A stretch of DNA of 40,858 nucleotides, from the NCBI GenBank assembly GCA_024683975.1, contig JAIKXR010000137.1, positions 1 through 40,858 of the forward strand, written 5' to 3'. Made by a program: the position numbers and the translations under genes. The DNA is from Paludibacteraceae bacterium. GTDB lineage: Bacteria; Bacteroidota; Bacteroidia; Bacteroidales; Paludibacteraceae. Below, piece by piece: positions 30,072 through 39,600 of the stretch (position 1 is its first letter; each line of letters opens with the position of its first letter). The notes under the pieces are model-generated. The model had not been told where the DNA came from, did no database searches, and saw nothing but the letters and a program-made list of their open reading frames with translations.

Positions 30072-30102
30072 AATGGTAATTCTAAAAATTTATATATGTG
30101 GG

Positions 30103-30146
30103 AAAAAACAGCATGATACTCCTTTATTCTAACAGGAGTATCATGC
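30103..30146 (-). terminator. rho-independent terminator
   Basis: 13-bp perfect stem GCATGATACTCCT/AGGAGTATCATGC; on the minus strand followed by TGTTTTTT. Confidence 0.8.
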
Positions 30147-30161
30147 TTGCGGTTAATCTTA

Positions 30162-31106
30162 TTAACGGAGGAAACCGATATTGGTGGTGGTAGGCTGCTG
30201 GCCTTTTCCGTAAGCTACACCCACTTGTCTCCAGGCATCAACACGTGCCATCTCCAAATCCACGCCGTCCTGGTATTTCTTCATCTCAAACTTCCAGTCA
30301 TCCAATACCTTGCCTTTTATCTCCTTGTACAGACTCATGGCCTCACCATAGCATTTGGCTTCCGGATATATCTGCGAGAGATATTCGCCTGCGGCGTATG
30401 CCCCCGCTGAATTCTGCTCGGCAGCCCAGGCACTGCGTGCAAGAGCCAGATTGACATCACACAGATGGTCGATATACATCTGGTATATCTCATCTCCGAG
30501 AGCCACTGCCTGCGCATACTTGTCGCACTCCGAAGGTATTGACTGCATAAGGAACAGAGCCTGCTCGAAGTCCTTCTGCTTGGCAAGCGAACGGGCCTTG
30601 AGCATCATATTGTCAGCCTGCTGGTTGTAATAGTCTATTATCTTGGCCTTGCCATCCCTTACAAATGCCTGCAATTCTGGTGAATTGAGATTGATATGCT
30701 TGATCGCGTCCATATAGCACTTGGGTTCGGTCACGCCCACACCTTTGGCGGTAACCGAGGCGGTTGAGAACACTATCTGGTTGTAGTAGTCGGCTATGTA
30801 GAACGTAAACTCCATTGTGGTGGCGATTTGGACAGGAGGGCCGGGAAGGACATCCTTGGTCATGGGGACTTGGCGAACAGTTATGAAGAACTGGCCGATA
30901 TAGTCCATTGAGGCTATACCGTTCTGAGTGAGCAGACGGTTGAGTTTGTTCTCCACCTGTGTTTTGGCTGCTGCGGGGAAAGGTTCCACCAATTCCTCAA
31001 CCAATACTTTGATAGCCAGACTGTTGCCCTTGGGAGCCTGCGGCTGTTGCGCGAAAAACGGTATGGTTACCGCTAATGCCAGTATAATTGAAAATATCTT
31101 TTTCAT
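30162..31106 (-). CDS. exported protein of unknown function
   Basis: Start reassigned to MKKIFSIILALAVTIPFFAQQ. Confidence 0.7.
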   Translation of the reverse strand: MKKIFSIILALAVTIPFFAQQPQAPKGNSLAIKVLVEELVEPFPAAAKTQVENKLNRLLTQNGIASMDYIGQFFITVRQVPMTKDVLPGPPVQIATTMEFTFYIADYYNQIVFSTASVTAKGVGVTEPKCYMDAIKHINLNSPELQAFVRDGKAKIIDYYNQQADNMMLKARSLAKQKDFEQALFLMQSIPSECDKYAQAVALGDEIYQMYIDHLCDVNLALARSAWAAEQNSAGAYAAGEYLSQIYPEAKCYGEAMSLYKEIKGKVLDDWKFEMKKYQDGVDLEMARVDAWRQVGVAYGKGQQPTTTNIGFLR

Positions 31107-31135
31107 TGTAGTATTTTTTAGGGTACTTGTAAAAA

Positions 31136-32086
31136 TTATTTCTCTCCCAGCACAAGGATACACTTGCCAAGACCGCGGTTCATCACCTTTACGGGGATAT
31201 TATAAGGCTCCTTTGTGAGGAATTTGCGCAACTGACGCGCCCATGTCTCGGTATCCATAGCGTTGCCTTTGGCATTGAACAAAGGTATGCGCACCTGCTC
31301 GTAGGATACATAATTCTCCGATGAGCCGAGTTTTGAGAAACGGCCCTCCACCGTGTTCTCTGCAAGCCACTCATCAATTATCTCACCAAGTTCACTGCCG
31401 TCAAATTCGCTTTCAAGATCAATGTCGGCAGCGTTGTTGTCAAACACGCGGATGTCAAGTGTCACCTCGCGGCCATTGGCAAACAGGTCGTCAAAGTGAG
31501 CCTGAAGACGGTTGTTGAAATTGTCGATATTGGCTACCACCGCCTCTTCCAAAAGCACCGCCACATCAGCCGAGAACGAGGGTTGTGAAGTGCCGTTGGC
31601 ACCGCCTATGCTCTTGCCGGTGTAGGAATCCTTGCCTTCCATTATGTAGGTCAAGGTGCGTTTCGGCCCCTGCTCTGTCACATTCCATGTGAGTTCTATG
31701 ATTATGTCGGCTTTGGCCACGCGAAGCAGACGGTCAATGGGACTTTCCGCCATTTCATTGCCGTTCTTCGAGGTTACAAGATTGCTTTCCGCATTCTGTT
31801 GCTGCACCAGTTTGAGCTGCTGCTCAAGATCCTTGAGCGGAAATCCGCGCTCCGCCATCAGGTCGTTTATCTTGGCTATCGCAAGCTTGAGATCCATATC
31901 TTTCTGCAAAGCCTGTTGATAATCAGAAACAGTCTGCTCCATACCCTGATTGTTAAAAATCTGGACATAGCCGTTGTTGTTGCACCATACATCGCTCGGC
32001 ACTACCATCAACGTGGGTTTCTTCGCCTGTGAGAATGCCGACAGGCAGACTGCCATACAGGCCACTATAAATACAATGCGTTTCAT
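31136..32086 (-). CDS. exported DUF6175-like protein
   Basis: Signal peptide then KKPTLMVVPSDVWCNNNGYVQIFNNQG; family assignment from memory. Confidence 0.65.
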   Translation of the reverse strand: MKRIVFIVACMAVCLSAFSQAKKPTLMVVPSDVWCNNNGYVQIFNNQGMEQTVSDYQQALQKDMDLKLAIAKINDLMAERGFPLKDLEQQLKLVQQQNAESNLVTSKNGNEMAESPIDRLLRVAKADIIIELTWNVTEQGPKRTLTYIMEGKDSYTGKSIGGANGTSQPSFSADVAVLLEEAVVANIDNFNNRLQAHFDDLFANGREVTLDIRVFDNNAADIDLESEFDGSELGEIIDEWLAENTVEGRFSKLGSSENYVSYEQVRIPLFNAKGNAMDTETWARQLRKFLTKEPYNIPVKVMNRGLGKCILVLGEK

Positions 32087-32153
32087 ATCAGTAATTTTTG
32101 TTATTCGTTAATCACCATAAACCGTAAGGTGGAATTTTCTTAAATACCCTTTA

Positions 32154-32654
32154 TCAGTATTTCAAAATACCATCCTGTATCAGTTTCTCTTTTAGTTTGT
32201 TGCGATATACGCATACCGTCACCTGTGCCTGCATTTGAGCCTCGTTCTTCTGAAAGCGTGATGAAAACAAACGACGCTCTTTCATTGAGCAGTATTTTTC
32301 AAACTCGCCTCCATCGGCAAAGAACACATTGAAATACTCCTCATATTTGGTTTTGGCATTCACTTCCAGCAGCAACGGCTTCAACACGCCCGAGGTGGAT
32401 GGTGCGGTACCTGTGGCAAACTGTATCTGTGTGAATATCACATCATACACAGCCTGTTTGCGCGCCTGTACGTATGCATCGATTCCGTTACGCGCACGAC
32501 CCCACGCACGGATGGTGTACGAACCGTCCAACTCGGTTCCGATAACCTTGCTCTCATAGTCGTAATACGCTTGCGAACGCTGTGTGCCGCAAGCTGTCAG
32601 CAATGCCATCAGTACAACGGCTGCCAACATTATCAAAACAGAACTTTTCTTCAT
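32154..32654 (-). CDS. lipoprotein; paralogue of 32697-33197
   Basis: 166 aa, lipobox LLTACG; YEEYFNVFFADGGEFEKYC parallels YKEYFDLFFSDKGEYYKYV. Confidence 0.7.
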   Translation of the reverse strand: MKKSSVLIMLAAVVLMALLTACGTQRSQAYYDYESKVIGTELDGSYTIRAWGRARNGIDAYVQARKQAVYDVIFTQIQFATGTAPSTSGVLKPLLLEVNAKTKYEEYFNVFFADGGEFEKYCSMKERRLFSSRFQKNEAQMQAQVTVCVYRNKLKEKLIQDGILKY

Positions 32655-32696
32655 TGCTGTAATGTTTTTGTTTGCGAAAAAATGATTACTGCCGGA

Positions 32697-33197
32697 TTAG
32701 AAGCCGGAGTTCAAACCGCGGACTACACCCGCCTGCTCAAGAGCCTTGCGAAGTTCGTCCTTCTGTATCGACACAATCATACCGACTTTGTACTCTTTGC
32801 CAACCTTGATAATTTCAGAGGCTGACGAAGTTACGGACACATACTTGTAGTATTCGCCCTTGTCGCTGAAAAACAAATCAAAGTATTCCTTATACTCAAC
32901 CTCCGCACCGGCTCTGGATACAAGCGCACGCTGACCGACACAGCCCTCGCCACCGGTAAACCCTTTGAAGATTACACCGTGGACAGCATTTTTCTTACAT
33001 TGCTCTGTTGCCACATTCTTGTTTTTCGAGTAACTCCATACCTTGATAAGGTAAGTTCCCTGCGTACCGTTACCGGCACACTCAAGTTCGTAACGGAAAT
33101 GCTCCGTGTCTTTTTTGGCCTTGTTCTTAGGACCGGCAAACATCGGCAGGCACATCAGCACCGCTGTAAGCAATAAAAAGAGTTGTTTTTTCATCAT
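32697..33197 (-). CDS. exported protein; paralogue of 32154-32654
   Basis: 166 aa, signal peptide MMKKQLFLLLTAVLMCLPMFAG. Confidence 0.7.
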   Translation of the reverse strand: MMKKQLFLLLTAVLMCLPMFAGPKNKAKKDTEHFRYELECAGNGTQGTYLIKVWSYSKNKNVATEQCKKNAVHGVIFKGFTGGEGCVGQRALVSRAGAEVEYKEYFDLFFSDKGEYYKYVSVTSSASEIIKVGKEYKVGMIVSIQKDELRKALEQAGVVRGLNSGF

Positions 33198-33331
33198 AGT
33201 TTTATGTTTTTTTGATTTGTTTGCGTTTTGGAAGCGTCATACATAACGCAAAAGCGATATCCCGGCTTATCAAGCATAGACAATTCGTAGGATGAATAGC
33301 GCGTCCTGTTTCTGTTTTTTCAAAAACGCCG

Positions 33332-33362
33332 CAAAGATACGGCTTTTTGTCATAGATACAAA
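33332..33362 (-). promoter_or_regulatory. Bacteroidetes-type promoter upstream of 33197
   Basis: Minus-strand TTTG-N19-TATCTTTG. Confidence 0.8.
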
Positions 33363-33371
33363 TCATTATGC

Positions 33372-33402
33372 AAAAAAAGCACCCATCGAAGAGTGCTTTT
33401 TT
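33372..33402 (-). terminator. hairpin terminator AGCACTC..GGGTGCT with flanking T/A runs
   Basis: aaaaaaagcacccatcgaagagtgctttttt; duplicated at 40335-40364. Confidence 0.65.
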
Positions 33403-33488
33403 ATCAAACGGCAACACGTCCGTTTCGGGCGGATGCCGTTCAGTTTCGGCTGAATAATGTGTTCTTTGTCAGAAAGGAATGGCGGTGG

Positions 33489-33620
33489 TTACCACTGGTC
33501 GTCGGTCTCGGTGCCGATGTAGGTGATCATACCGCTTTCAGGTTCGCTGACGCAGAGGAAAGACATGGTTCCGATTCCTGTCACATACACTTCGGGGCTA
33601 TAATATTGTTTCTTTGTCAT
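33489..33620 (-). CDS. 43-aa peptide, copy 1
   Basis: AGGAGGACACAACTATG: MTKKQYYSPEVYVTGIGTMSFLCVSEPESGMITYIGTETDDQW*; near-identical copy at 36523-36654. Confidence 0.7.
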   Translation of the reverse strand: MTKKQYYSPEVYVTGIGTMSFLCVSEPESGMITYIGTETDDQW

Positions 33621-33640
33621 AGTTGTGTCCTCCTGATAGA

Positions 33641-36214
33641 TTATCTTACCTGCTTACCTGTCACGTCCAGACGCACGCCGTCCTTCTCGATAAAGAGCTG
33701 TCCGTTCACCATGACTTTTCTCACGCTACCGAAAGCCGCTTCGCTGACGTTCTCCGTACCCGTCGGAACCTGCTCCTGTCCGAAGACAAAACGCATCATC
33801 CGAGGAGGCGCACCGGAACCGCCAAAGATAGCATAGGCTCTGTGCGCCTTGAGAAGCGTTCCTGTGTACAGGTAGAAGCCCACACCCGTTATAGTGTTAT
33901 CGGTCGAGTGTCCGCTGAGTACGTAGCAGTTGGCGGGAATATCATTTGTCTCGACATCTGTACCGAGCAGGTCGTTCGTTGCCCTGAAAGAAACAGGAGC
34001 GGCATCGCTGACGGTGAGAGTGATACTTGCCGACGCGGCTTTGAGAATAACAGCGGTATTGGTAGGCAGTACCTGTCCCGCTTCGGCAATCTTGGTCAGA
34101 ACAAGGTCTGTTCCGTTGAGATCCGCCACATAAGCCTCCACGCCTGCGGGCAGGGCGTACTTGACGGAGCTGTCATAGAACGTGCTGTAGTAAACGCCTG
34201 CGTGCAGCGGGTCAAGGTTGGCGGTGATAACCATGCTTGCCGAAGCCGGAGCAATCGTTACTGGGAACGAAGCCGTAGAGGTACTGTAATGGTTGATGTC
34301 GCCTACCACTCTATAATATACCGTATAGGTGTTGGCATCGGTTGCCGTCGGAAGTCCAGTCCCCCAGACCCAGCCATCCAGCGAGTACTGCATCTCGCCG
34401 CCTGTTGCCTCACCTGCATTGATGAGCGTCTGTGCGCTACCGTTAGCGACGAGACCCTCAATCGCCGTCGGGGCAGTAGTAATCGCAGCATACAATTTAT
34501 TAACGTGAAGTATTCCAGGTTGATACGTAATCTCGTAGTTTGCCGCGCCTGCGCCGTACGGCGTGATGGTATAGGTTCCGGCATTGTCGCCCTGCGTATA
34601 GTCGCTTGAAAACTTCACCGCAGGTTGCACGTAACCGGGACCCTCACCGTTCACAAAGCCGGTATAGGTAGCCACAAGAAATTCCAGCGGGTCGCCGTAA
34701 TCAAGCCACTTGTCATCCGCCTTGATGGTCAGGGGGGCTTTGGCGATAGAAGCCGCAACAGTGTTCGGCGAAGGAGTATAATCCGCGTGGGTTTCGTCAC
34801 CTTGTACCATGTAATAGACGGTGTAGTTACCGGCAGCCGTTCCCGTCGGAATAGCGGCATCCCAAGTGCTGTTATCCAGCGAGTATTTCAGTGTACCGCC
34901 TTCAGCTACGCCGTCATTGTTGAGCAATGCCTGTGCCGTGCCGGTATAAACGAGTCCCTCAACTGCCGTCGGAACTGTAATGAGAGAAGCTTGGAATGGA
35001 ATAAAAGTCCAGTCTATCGGAATATTACCAGCATTACGTTCTTGAGAAGCAAAAACACTGTTTTTAGGTGCATAGAACGTGCCTGTTGCCGCTACACCGT
35101 TTAACCAATCCTTAGTGGCATTTGTATTATCTCGTGCTGTTGCATAACAAGTCATCGAAGAAAGATTGGTACAGCCAGAAAACATCTGATAATAGCAGTT
35201 GGTCACCAATGTGGTGGCTGGAAGTACGGGCGCAGTTGTCAGACCTGTACAGCCAGAGAACATCTGCGAATAACAGCTATTCGCCAACGTGGTGACAGGA
35301 AGTACTGGCGCAGTTGTCAGACCTGTACAGCCTCGGAACATCTGCGAATAACAGCTACTCGCCAACGTGGTGGCTGGTAGTACTGGCGCAGTTGTCAGAC
35401 TAGTACAGCCTCGGAACATTGAATTATAGCAGAAGTTCGCCAAGGTAGTCGCTGGAAGCATATTTAATGGGACACTTGTCAAGTCGAAACAACCCCAGAA
35501 CATACTTTGGTAACAGTATGGTGCCAAAGTGGTGGCAGGCAATTCAGGAACACTTTTAAGACGGTCACAGTATTCAAACATACTATGATAGCATCTGCGC
35601 GCTAACTCCGTGGCAGGCAGCGCAGGAGCAGCCTTCAGCGACGAACAAGCATAAAACATACTATAATAGCAGTTTTCTGTCAACTTCGTGGCAGGCAGCG
35701 CAGGAACTCTGGTCAGTTGATTACAGCCTTGAAACATACTATAATAGCAACTTTCTGTCAATGTGGTGGCTGGCAGCACCAAATCCTTGGAAGCGTGATT
35801 CCAAATGCGATTGTTCAAATAGAACATTCGGTAGAAGGTATAGGCTTCTGTAAGCGTAGTGGCAGTAACATAATTCTCCGCATCCACCAAACTCATTATA
35901 TTACCATAAATGTAGCAATGATCCGAGCAATCGAAGTGGGCGTATAAAGTGGTGCCGGTACTATAGGTTGCGTTATTGCCTCGGAAAGATACTTTGTCGC
36001 CTGCACTTGCCAAAGTGATGGCGGAGGAATAAGTCGTCCAAGTAATACCATCGGTACTATACTCAACCGGCGGAAGTTCTCCGGACGATACAGAATATGT
36101 CACCTGTGTACCAGCTACTTTCGCTTCGAATGTGAGTGGCGCATCAACCTGAGCGTTCAAGTTTGCGGCACAGAACACCGCCACAAGCAGTGTAAAAAGT
36201 TTGATTTGTTTCAT
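33641..36214 (-). CDS. surface protein with BspA-like LRR pseudo-repeats, MBG-like domain and conserved C-terminal tail
   Basis: Start reassigned to MKQIKLFTLLVAVFCAANLNAQ; repeats TTLAxxCYxxMFxGCxxLTTAPVLPA; APLTIKADDKWLDYGDP; tail VNGQLFIEKDGVRLDVTGKQVR. Confidence 0.85.
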   Translation of the reverse strand: MKQIKLFTLLVAVFCAANLNAQVDAPLTFEAKVAGTQVTYSVSSGELPPVEYSTDGITWTTYSSAITLASAGDKVSFRGNNATYSTGTTLYAHFDCSDHCYIYGNIMSLVDAENYVTATTLTEAYTFYRMFYLNNRIWNHASKDLVLPATTLTESCYYSMFQGCNQLTRVPALPATKLTENCYYSMFYACSSLKAAPALPATELARRCYHSMFEYCDRLKSVPELPATTLAPYCYQSMFWGCFDLTSVPLNMLPATTLANFCYNSMFRGCTSLTTAPVLPATTLASSCYSQMFRGCTGLTTAPVLPVTTLANSCYSQMFSGCTGLTTAPVLPATTLVTNCYYQMFSGCTNLSSMTCYATARDNTNATKDWLNGVAATGTFYAPKNSVFASQERNAGNIPIDWTFIPFQASLITVPTAVEGLVYTGTAQALLNNDGVAEGGTLKYSLDNSTWDAAIPTGTAAGNYTVYYMVQGDETHADYTPSPNTVAASIAKAPLTIKADDKWLDYGDPLEFLVATYTGFVNGEGPGYVQPAVKFSSDYTQGDNAGTYTITPYGAGAANYEITYQPGILHVNKLYAAITTAPTAIEGLVANGSAQTLINAGEATGGEMQYSLDGWVWGTGLPTATDANTYTVYYRVVGDINHYSTSTASFPVTIAPASASMVITANLDPLHAGVYYSTFYDSSVKYALPAGVEAYVADLNGTDLVLTKIAEAGQVLPTNTAVILKAASASITLTVSDAAPVSFRATNDLLGTDVETNDIPANCYVLSGHSTDNTITGVGFYLYTGTLLKAHRAYAIFGGSGAPPRMMRFVFGQEQVPTGTENVSEAAFGSVRKVMVNGQLFIEKDGVRLDVTGKQVR

Positions 36215-36378
36215 TAGTGTTGTTGATTTTGTTTGCTTTCGACTGCAAAAGTATAGATGTTTTATGAACCATACAAGAAAATGGCGGAATTTGTTTTTTT
36301 TCACCACAAACCTGAGATTATGCCAAGTCCCCAAGTGAAAATCAGCCAAATGCACATTCCATCCGGATAACAATCCAA

Positions 36379-36414
36379 AGTGTGTGCAATTCCAAAAATG
36401 GAATTGCACACACT
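36379..36414. repeat. 15-bp perfect inverted repeat, 6-nt loop
   Basis: AGTGTGTGCAATTCC-AAAAAT-GGAATTGCACACACT. Confidence 0.9.
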
Positions 36415-36522
36415 CTCTTACTTCACCTTCTGCCCCCAATACGGAATGTATCTTTCCGTCGCGGAGGAGGTAGAGATTGCCATTGATGCTTATCAGTTGT
36501 CCTATAAATCACCCAACAAAGG

Positions 36523-36654
36523 TTACCACTGGTCGTCGGTCTCGGTGCCGATGTAGGTGATCATACCGCTTTCAGGTTCGCTGACGCAGAGGAAAGACAT
36601 GGTTCCGATTCCTGTCACATACATTTCGGGGCTATAATATTGTTTCTTTGTCAT
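36523..36654 (-). CDS. 43-aa peptide, copy 2
   Basis: MTKKQYYSPEMYVTGIGTMSFLCVSEPESGMITYIGTETDDQW*; preceded by an AGGAGGACACAGCT leader. Confidence 0.7.
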   Translation of the reverse strand: MTKKQYYSPEMYVTGIGTMSFLCVSEPESGMITYIGTETDDQW

Positions 36655-36672
36655 AGCTGTGTCCTCCTTTGA

Positions 36673-39600
36673 TTATCTTACCTGCTTACCCGTCACGTCA
36701 AGACGCACGCCGTCCTTCTCGATAAAGAGCTGTCCGTTCACCATGACTTTTCTCACGCTGCCGGAAGCCGCTTCGCTGACGTTCTCCGTACCCGTCGGAA
36801 CCTGCTCCTGACCGAAGACAAAACGCATCATCCGGGGAGGCGCGCCGTAACCGCCAAAGATGGCATACGCCCTGTGCGCCTTGAGCGTTCCTGTGTACTG
36901 GTAGAAGCCCACACCCGTTGTCGTGTTGTCGGAAGAGTGTCCGCTGAGCACGTAGCAGTTGGCGGGAGCCGCCATCGGGTCATCCGTACCGAGCAGGTCG
37001 TTCGTCGCGCTGAAGGTGACGGGAGCGGCATCGCTGACGGTGAGGGTGATACTTGCCGCCGAGGCTTTGAGGATAACGGCAACGCCGTTCGGTAGCACCT
37101 GTCCCGCTTGGGCAATCTTGGTCAGAACAAGGTCTGTTCCGTCGAGGTCAGCCACGTAAGCCTCCACGCCTGCGGGCAGGGCGTACTTGACGGAGCTGTC
37201 ATAGAACGTGCTGTAGTAAACGCCTGCGTGAAGCGGGTCAAGGTTGGCGGTGATAACCATGCTTGCCGGAGCTGGAACAGCAATCGTCACAGCCACGATA
37301 TTGTCAGCCGGAGTATAATCCGCGTGCGTCGCATCGCCTTGCACCATGTAATAGACGGTGTAGTCACCGGCCGCCGTTCCTGTCGGAATAGCGGCATCCC
37401 AAGTGCTGTTATCTAACGAGTACATCATCGTACCGCCTGTAGCCGTACCGGCATTTACCAATGCCTGTGCCACGCCGGTATAGGTCGGGTTTATCGCCGT
37501 TGGAGCGGTGCAAGTGGCGGCAGGATAGATGACGGTGTTGGCATCCGCCATCGTCAGCACGTATGGACCGGCACCAGTCAGTGTGCCTGCCGAAGGCTTG
37601 TAACCTGTGGAACCGCTAATTGCCAGACTCAGGTTATCGCCGTTACCTCCGTAGAGGACATTGTTGTACTTGATACCCGTGCCGTACGAGGTGATACCGC
37701 TGACGTTATAAACGGTTGCCGTTCCTGCGTTTGCTACAGTGACACCTGCTGCGCCGGTGACGGAATAAGTTTGTTTTCCTTGTGCTTTACCGAATGTCTG
37801 GGTATAATACGAATTGGTAAAGGTATAATTGGCACCGCTGTTACCACCATCACGGCCAAAGGTGGCACTCCAGTTAGTAGCCATCGATGCAGTAAACTCC
37901 GTCGGAGCAAAGAGACAGTTACGAATAATTGTACCGCCTTGGCTCCAGCCTACCAATCCACCGCAGTTATAGGTGTTATTGGTTGTAATCAGACGTCCGT
38001 CAAAGATACAGCCTTCAATCGTCGTTCCGGTGGAATTACCTACCAAACCGCCATGACTTCCGTCTCCGTTCTTGCTGGCGGTGACAGTAACACTTGAACG
38101 GCAGTTAATAATCGTACTATTGCCGATAGCGCGACCTGCGATACCACCTGCATAGCCAAATGTTCCGCCATCTACCGTACCGGCCGTATGGAGGTTCTTG
38201 ATGGTTGCACCTTGAATACCGCGGAACGGTCCTGCGTCGTCATCCGTTGCAGTCGGGAAATTCACTGTCAAAGTATGGCTATCTCCGTCATAGGTGCCGC
38301 AGAACGGTTTAGTAATCGAACCGCCGCTACAAACGCCTACCATCTCCGTTGTACTGAAATCAGCCGTTTGGAGGAAGTGCTTGCCATTAAAGTACTCATT
38401 ATAGAACTTGATGTTGGTAACGATTCCCTGCCAATCAGTAGCCGTAGCAATCAGATACGGATTGCCTTCCGTACCTTCACCGGCAAAGTGGTAATAGAGT
38501 ACAGGCACCACCTTGCTATCCTGCACGATCCACACGCTGCCAAGCGCGGAAGCAAGTTGGGCATTGGTATTACTACTTCCATCCGTACCTTGTGCTGTAC
38601 CGAAAGATGTAGTATAGTAACAATTGGTTAAAGTGATATTGGCAGTATTGTTATCGCGTCCGCGGGAGAAAGCAGCAGAACCGGATGAACCGACAGTCAG
38701 TTCGGCGGGAGCGAACAGACAGTTAGTGAACTCGGAAGTAGAACTACCGTATATGGCATCTGTCCACCCCACGAAACCACCGCAGGAGTTGGTATTAGAA
38801 CCTACCATTTTACCGTTGAAAACGCAGTTGGTGAAATGGTTGTGACCATCGTCAGTCACACCGATAAAACCACCGTGTGTGCCATCACCGGATATTGAAC
38901 TGTTGATGACAATGCTCGACCGGCATCTATCGATATAGGTATCGCCATGTGCATTTCCGAGGACTGCAGCAAACTGAGCGGAGGTATAAATGGTACCGGC
39001 GATGATCAGGTTCTTCAGCGAAGCTCCTCGCGTATAGCGGAAAGGTGCGCAAAAATTCTCCGCGAAACGACTGTCTGCCGTACCTTTGTTAAACGTCAGG
39101 GTGTAACCGTCGCCGTCAAATGTGCCAGCGAAGTGATTGTTTTGGTCGGTTCCCACCATTTCGCTGACCGTAATATTATTGGTCAGTTTGAAGAATTTGC
39201 CACTATAGGTCTCTCCCAATGCCACATTGACAGCCAAGTTGTCCCAATCGGTAGCAGAACCAATCAGATAAGGAGACGCTTGTGTTCCCTCACCGGTCAA
39301 AGCTCGGAGAGATATAATCGGTACTACTTTACCGCCGCTAATCTCCCAGCCGATTCCTAATGCTTCTTGGAGTGCCTCATTGCTCATAGAGCCGGCATCC
39401 GCTCCTTGTGCATCGCCATACTGCTGCTTGTAATAACAATTCGAATCCGATACATTGTTTCCGCGAGAAAAGGTTTTGGAGCCGGAGGCGCTGAACGTCA
39501 CAGACGACGGAGCAAACATACAGTTGGTGAAGGTAACACCGTTCTGCGACCAGCCGCAGAACCCGCCGTTGGAATTGGAGGAACTACCGAGCAACTGACC

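Noticed and set aside
33623-34609. Long plus-strand ORFs antisense to the surface proteins (33623..34609, 39367..40257)
   Set aside because: Mirror-frame ORFs opposite GC-richer coding sequence; no signal peptide, RBS or recognisable family.
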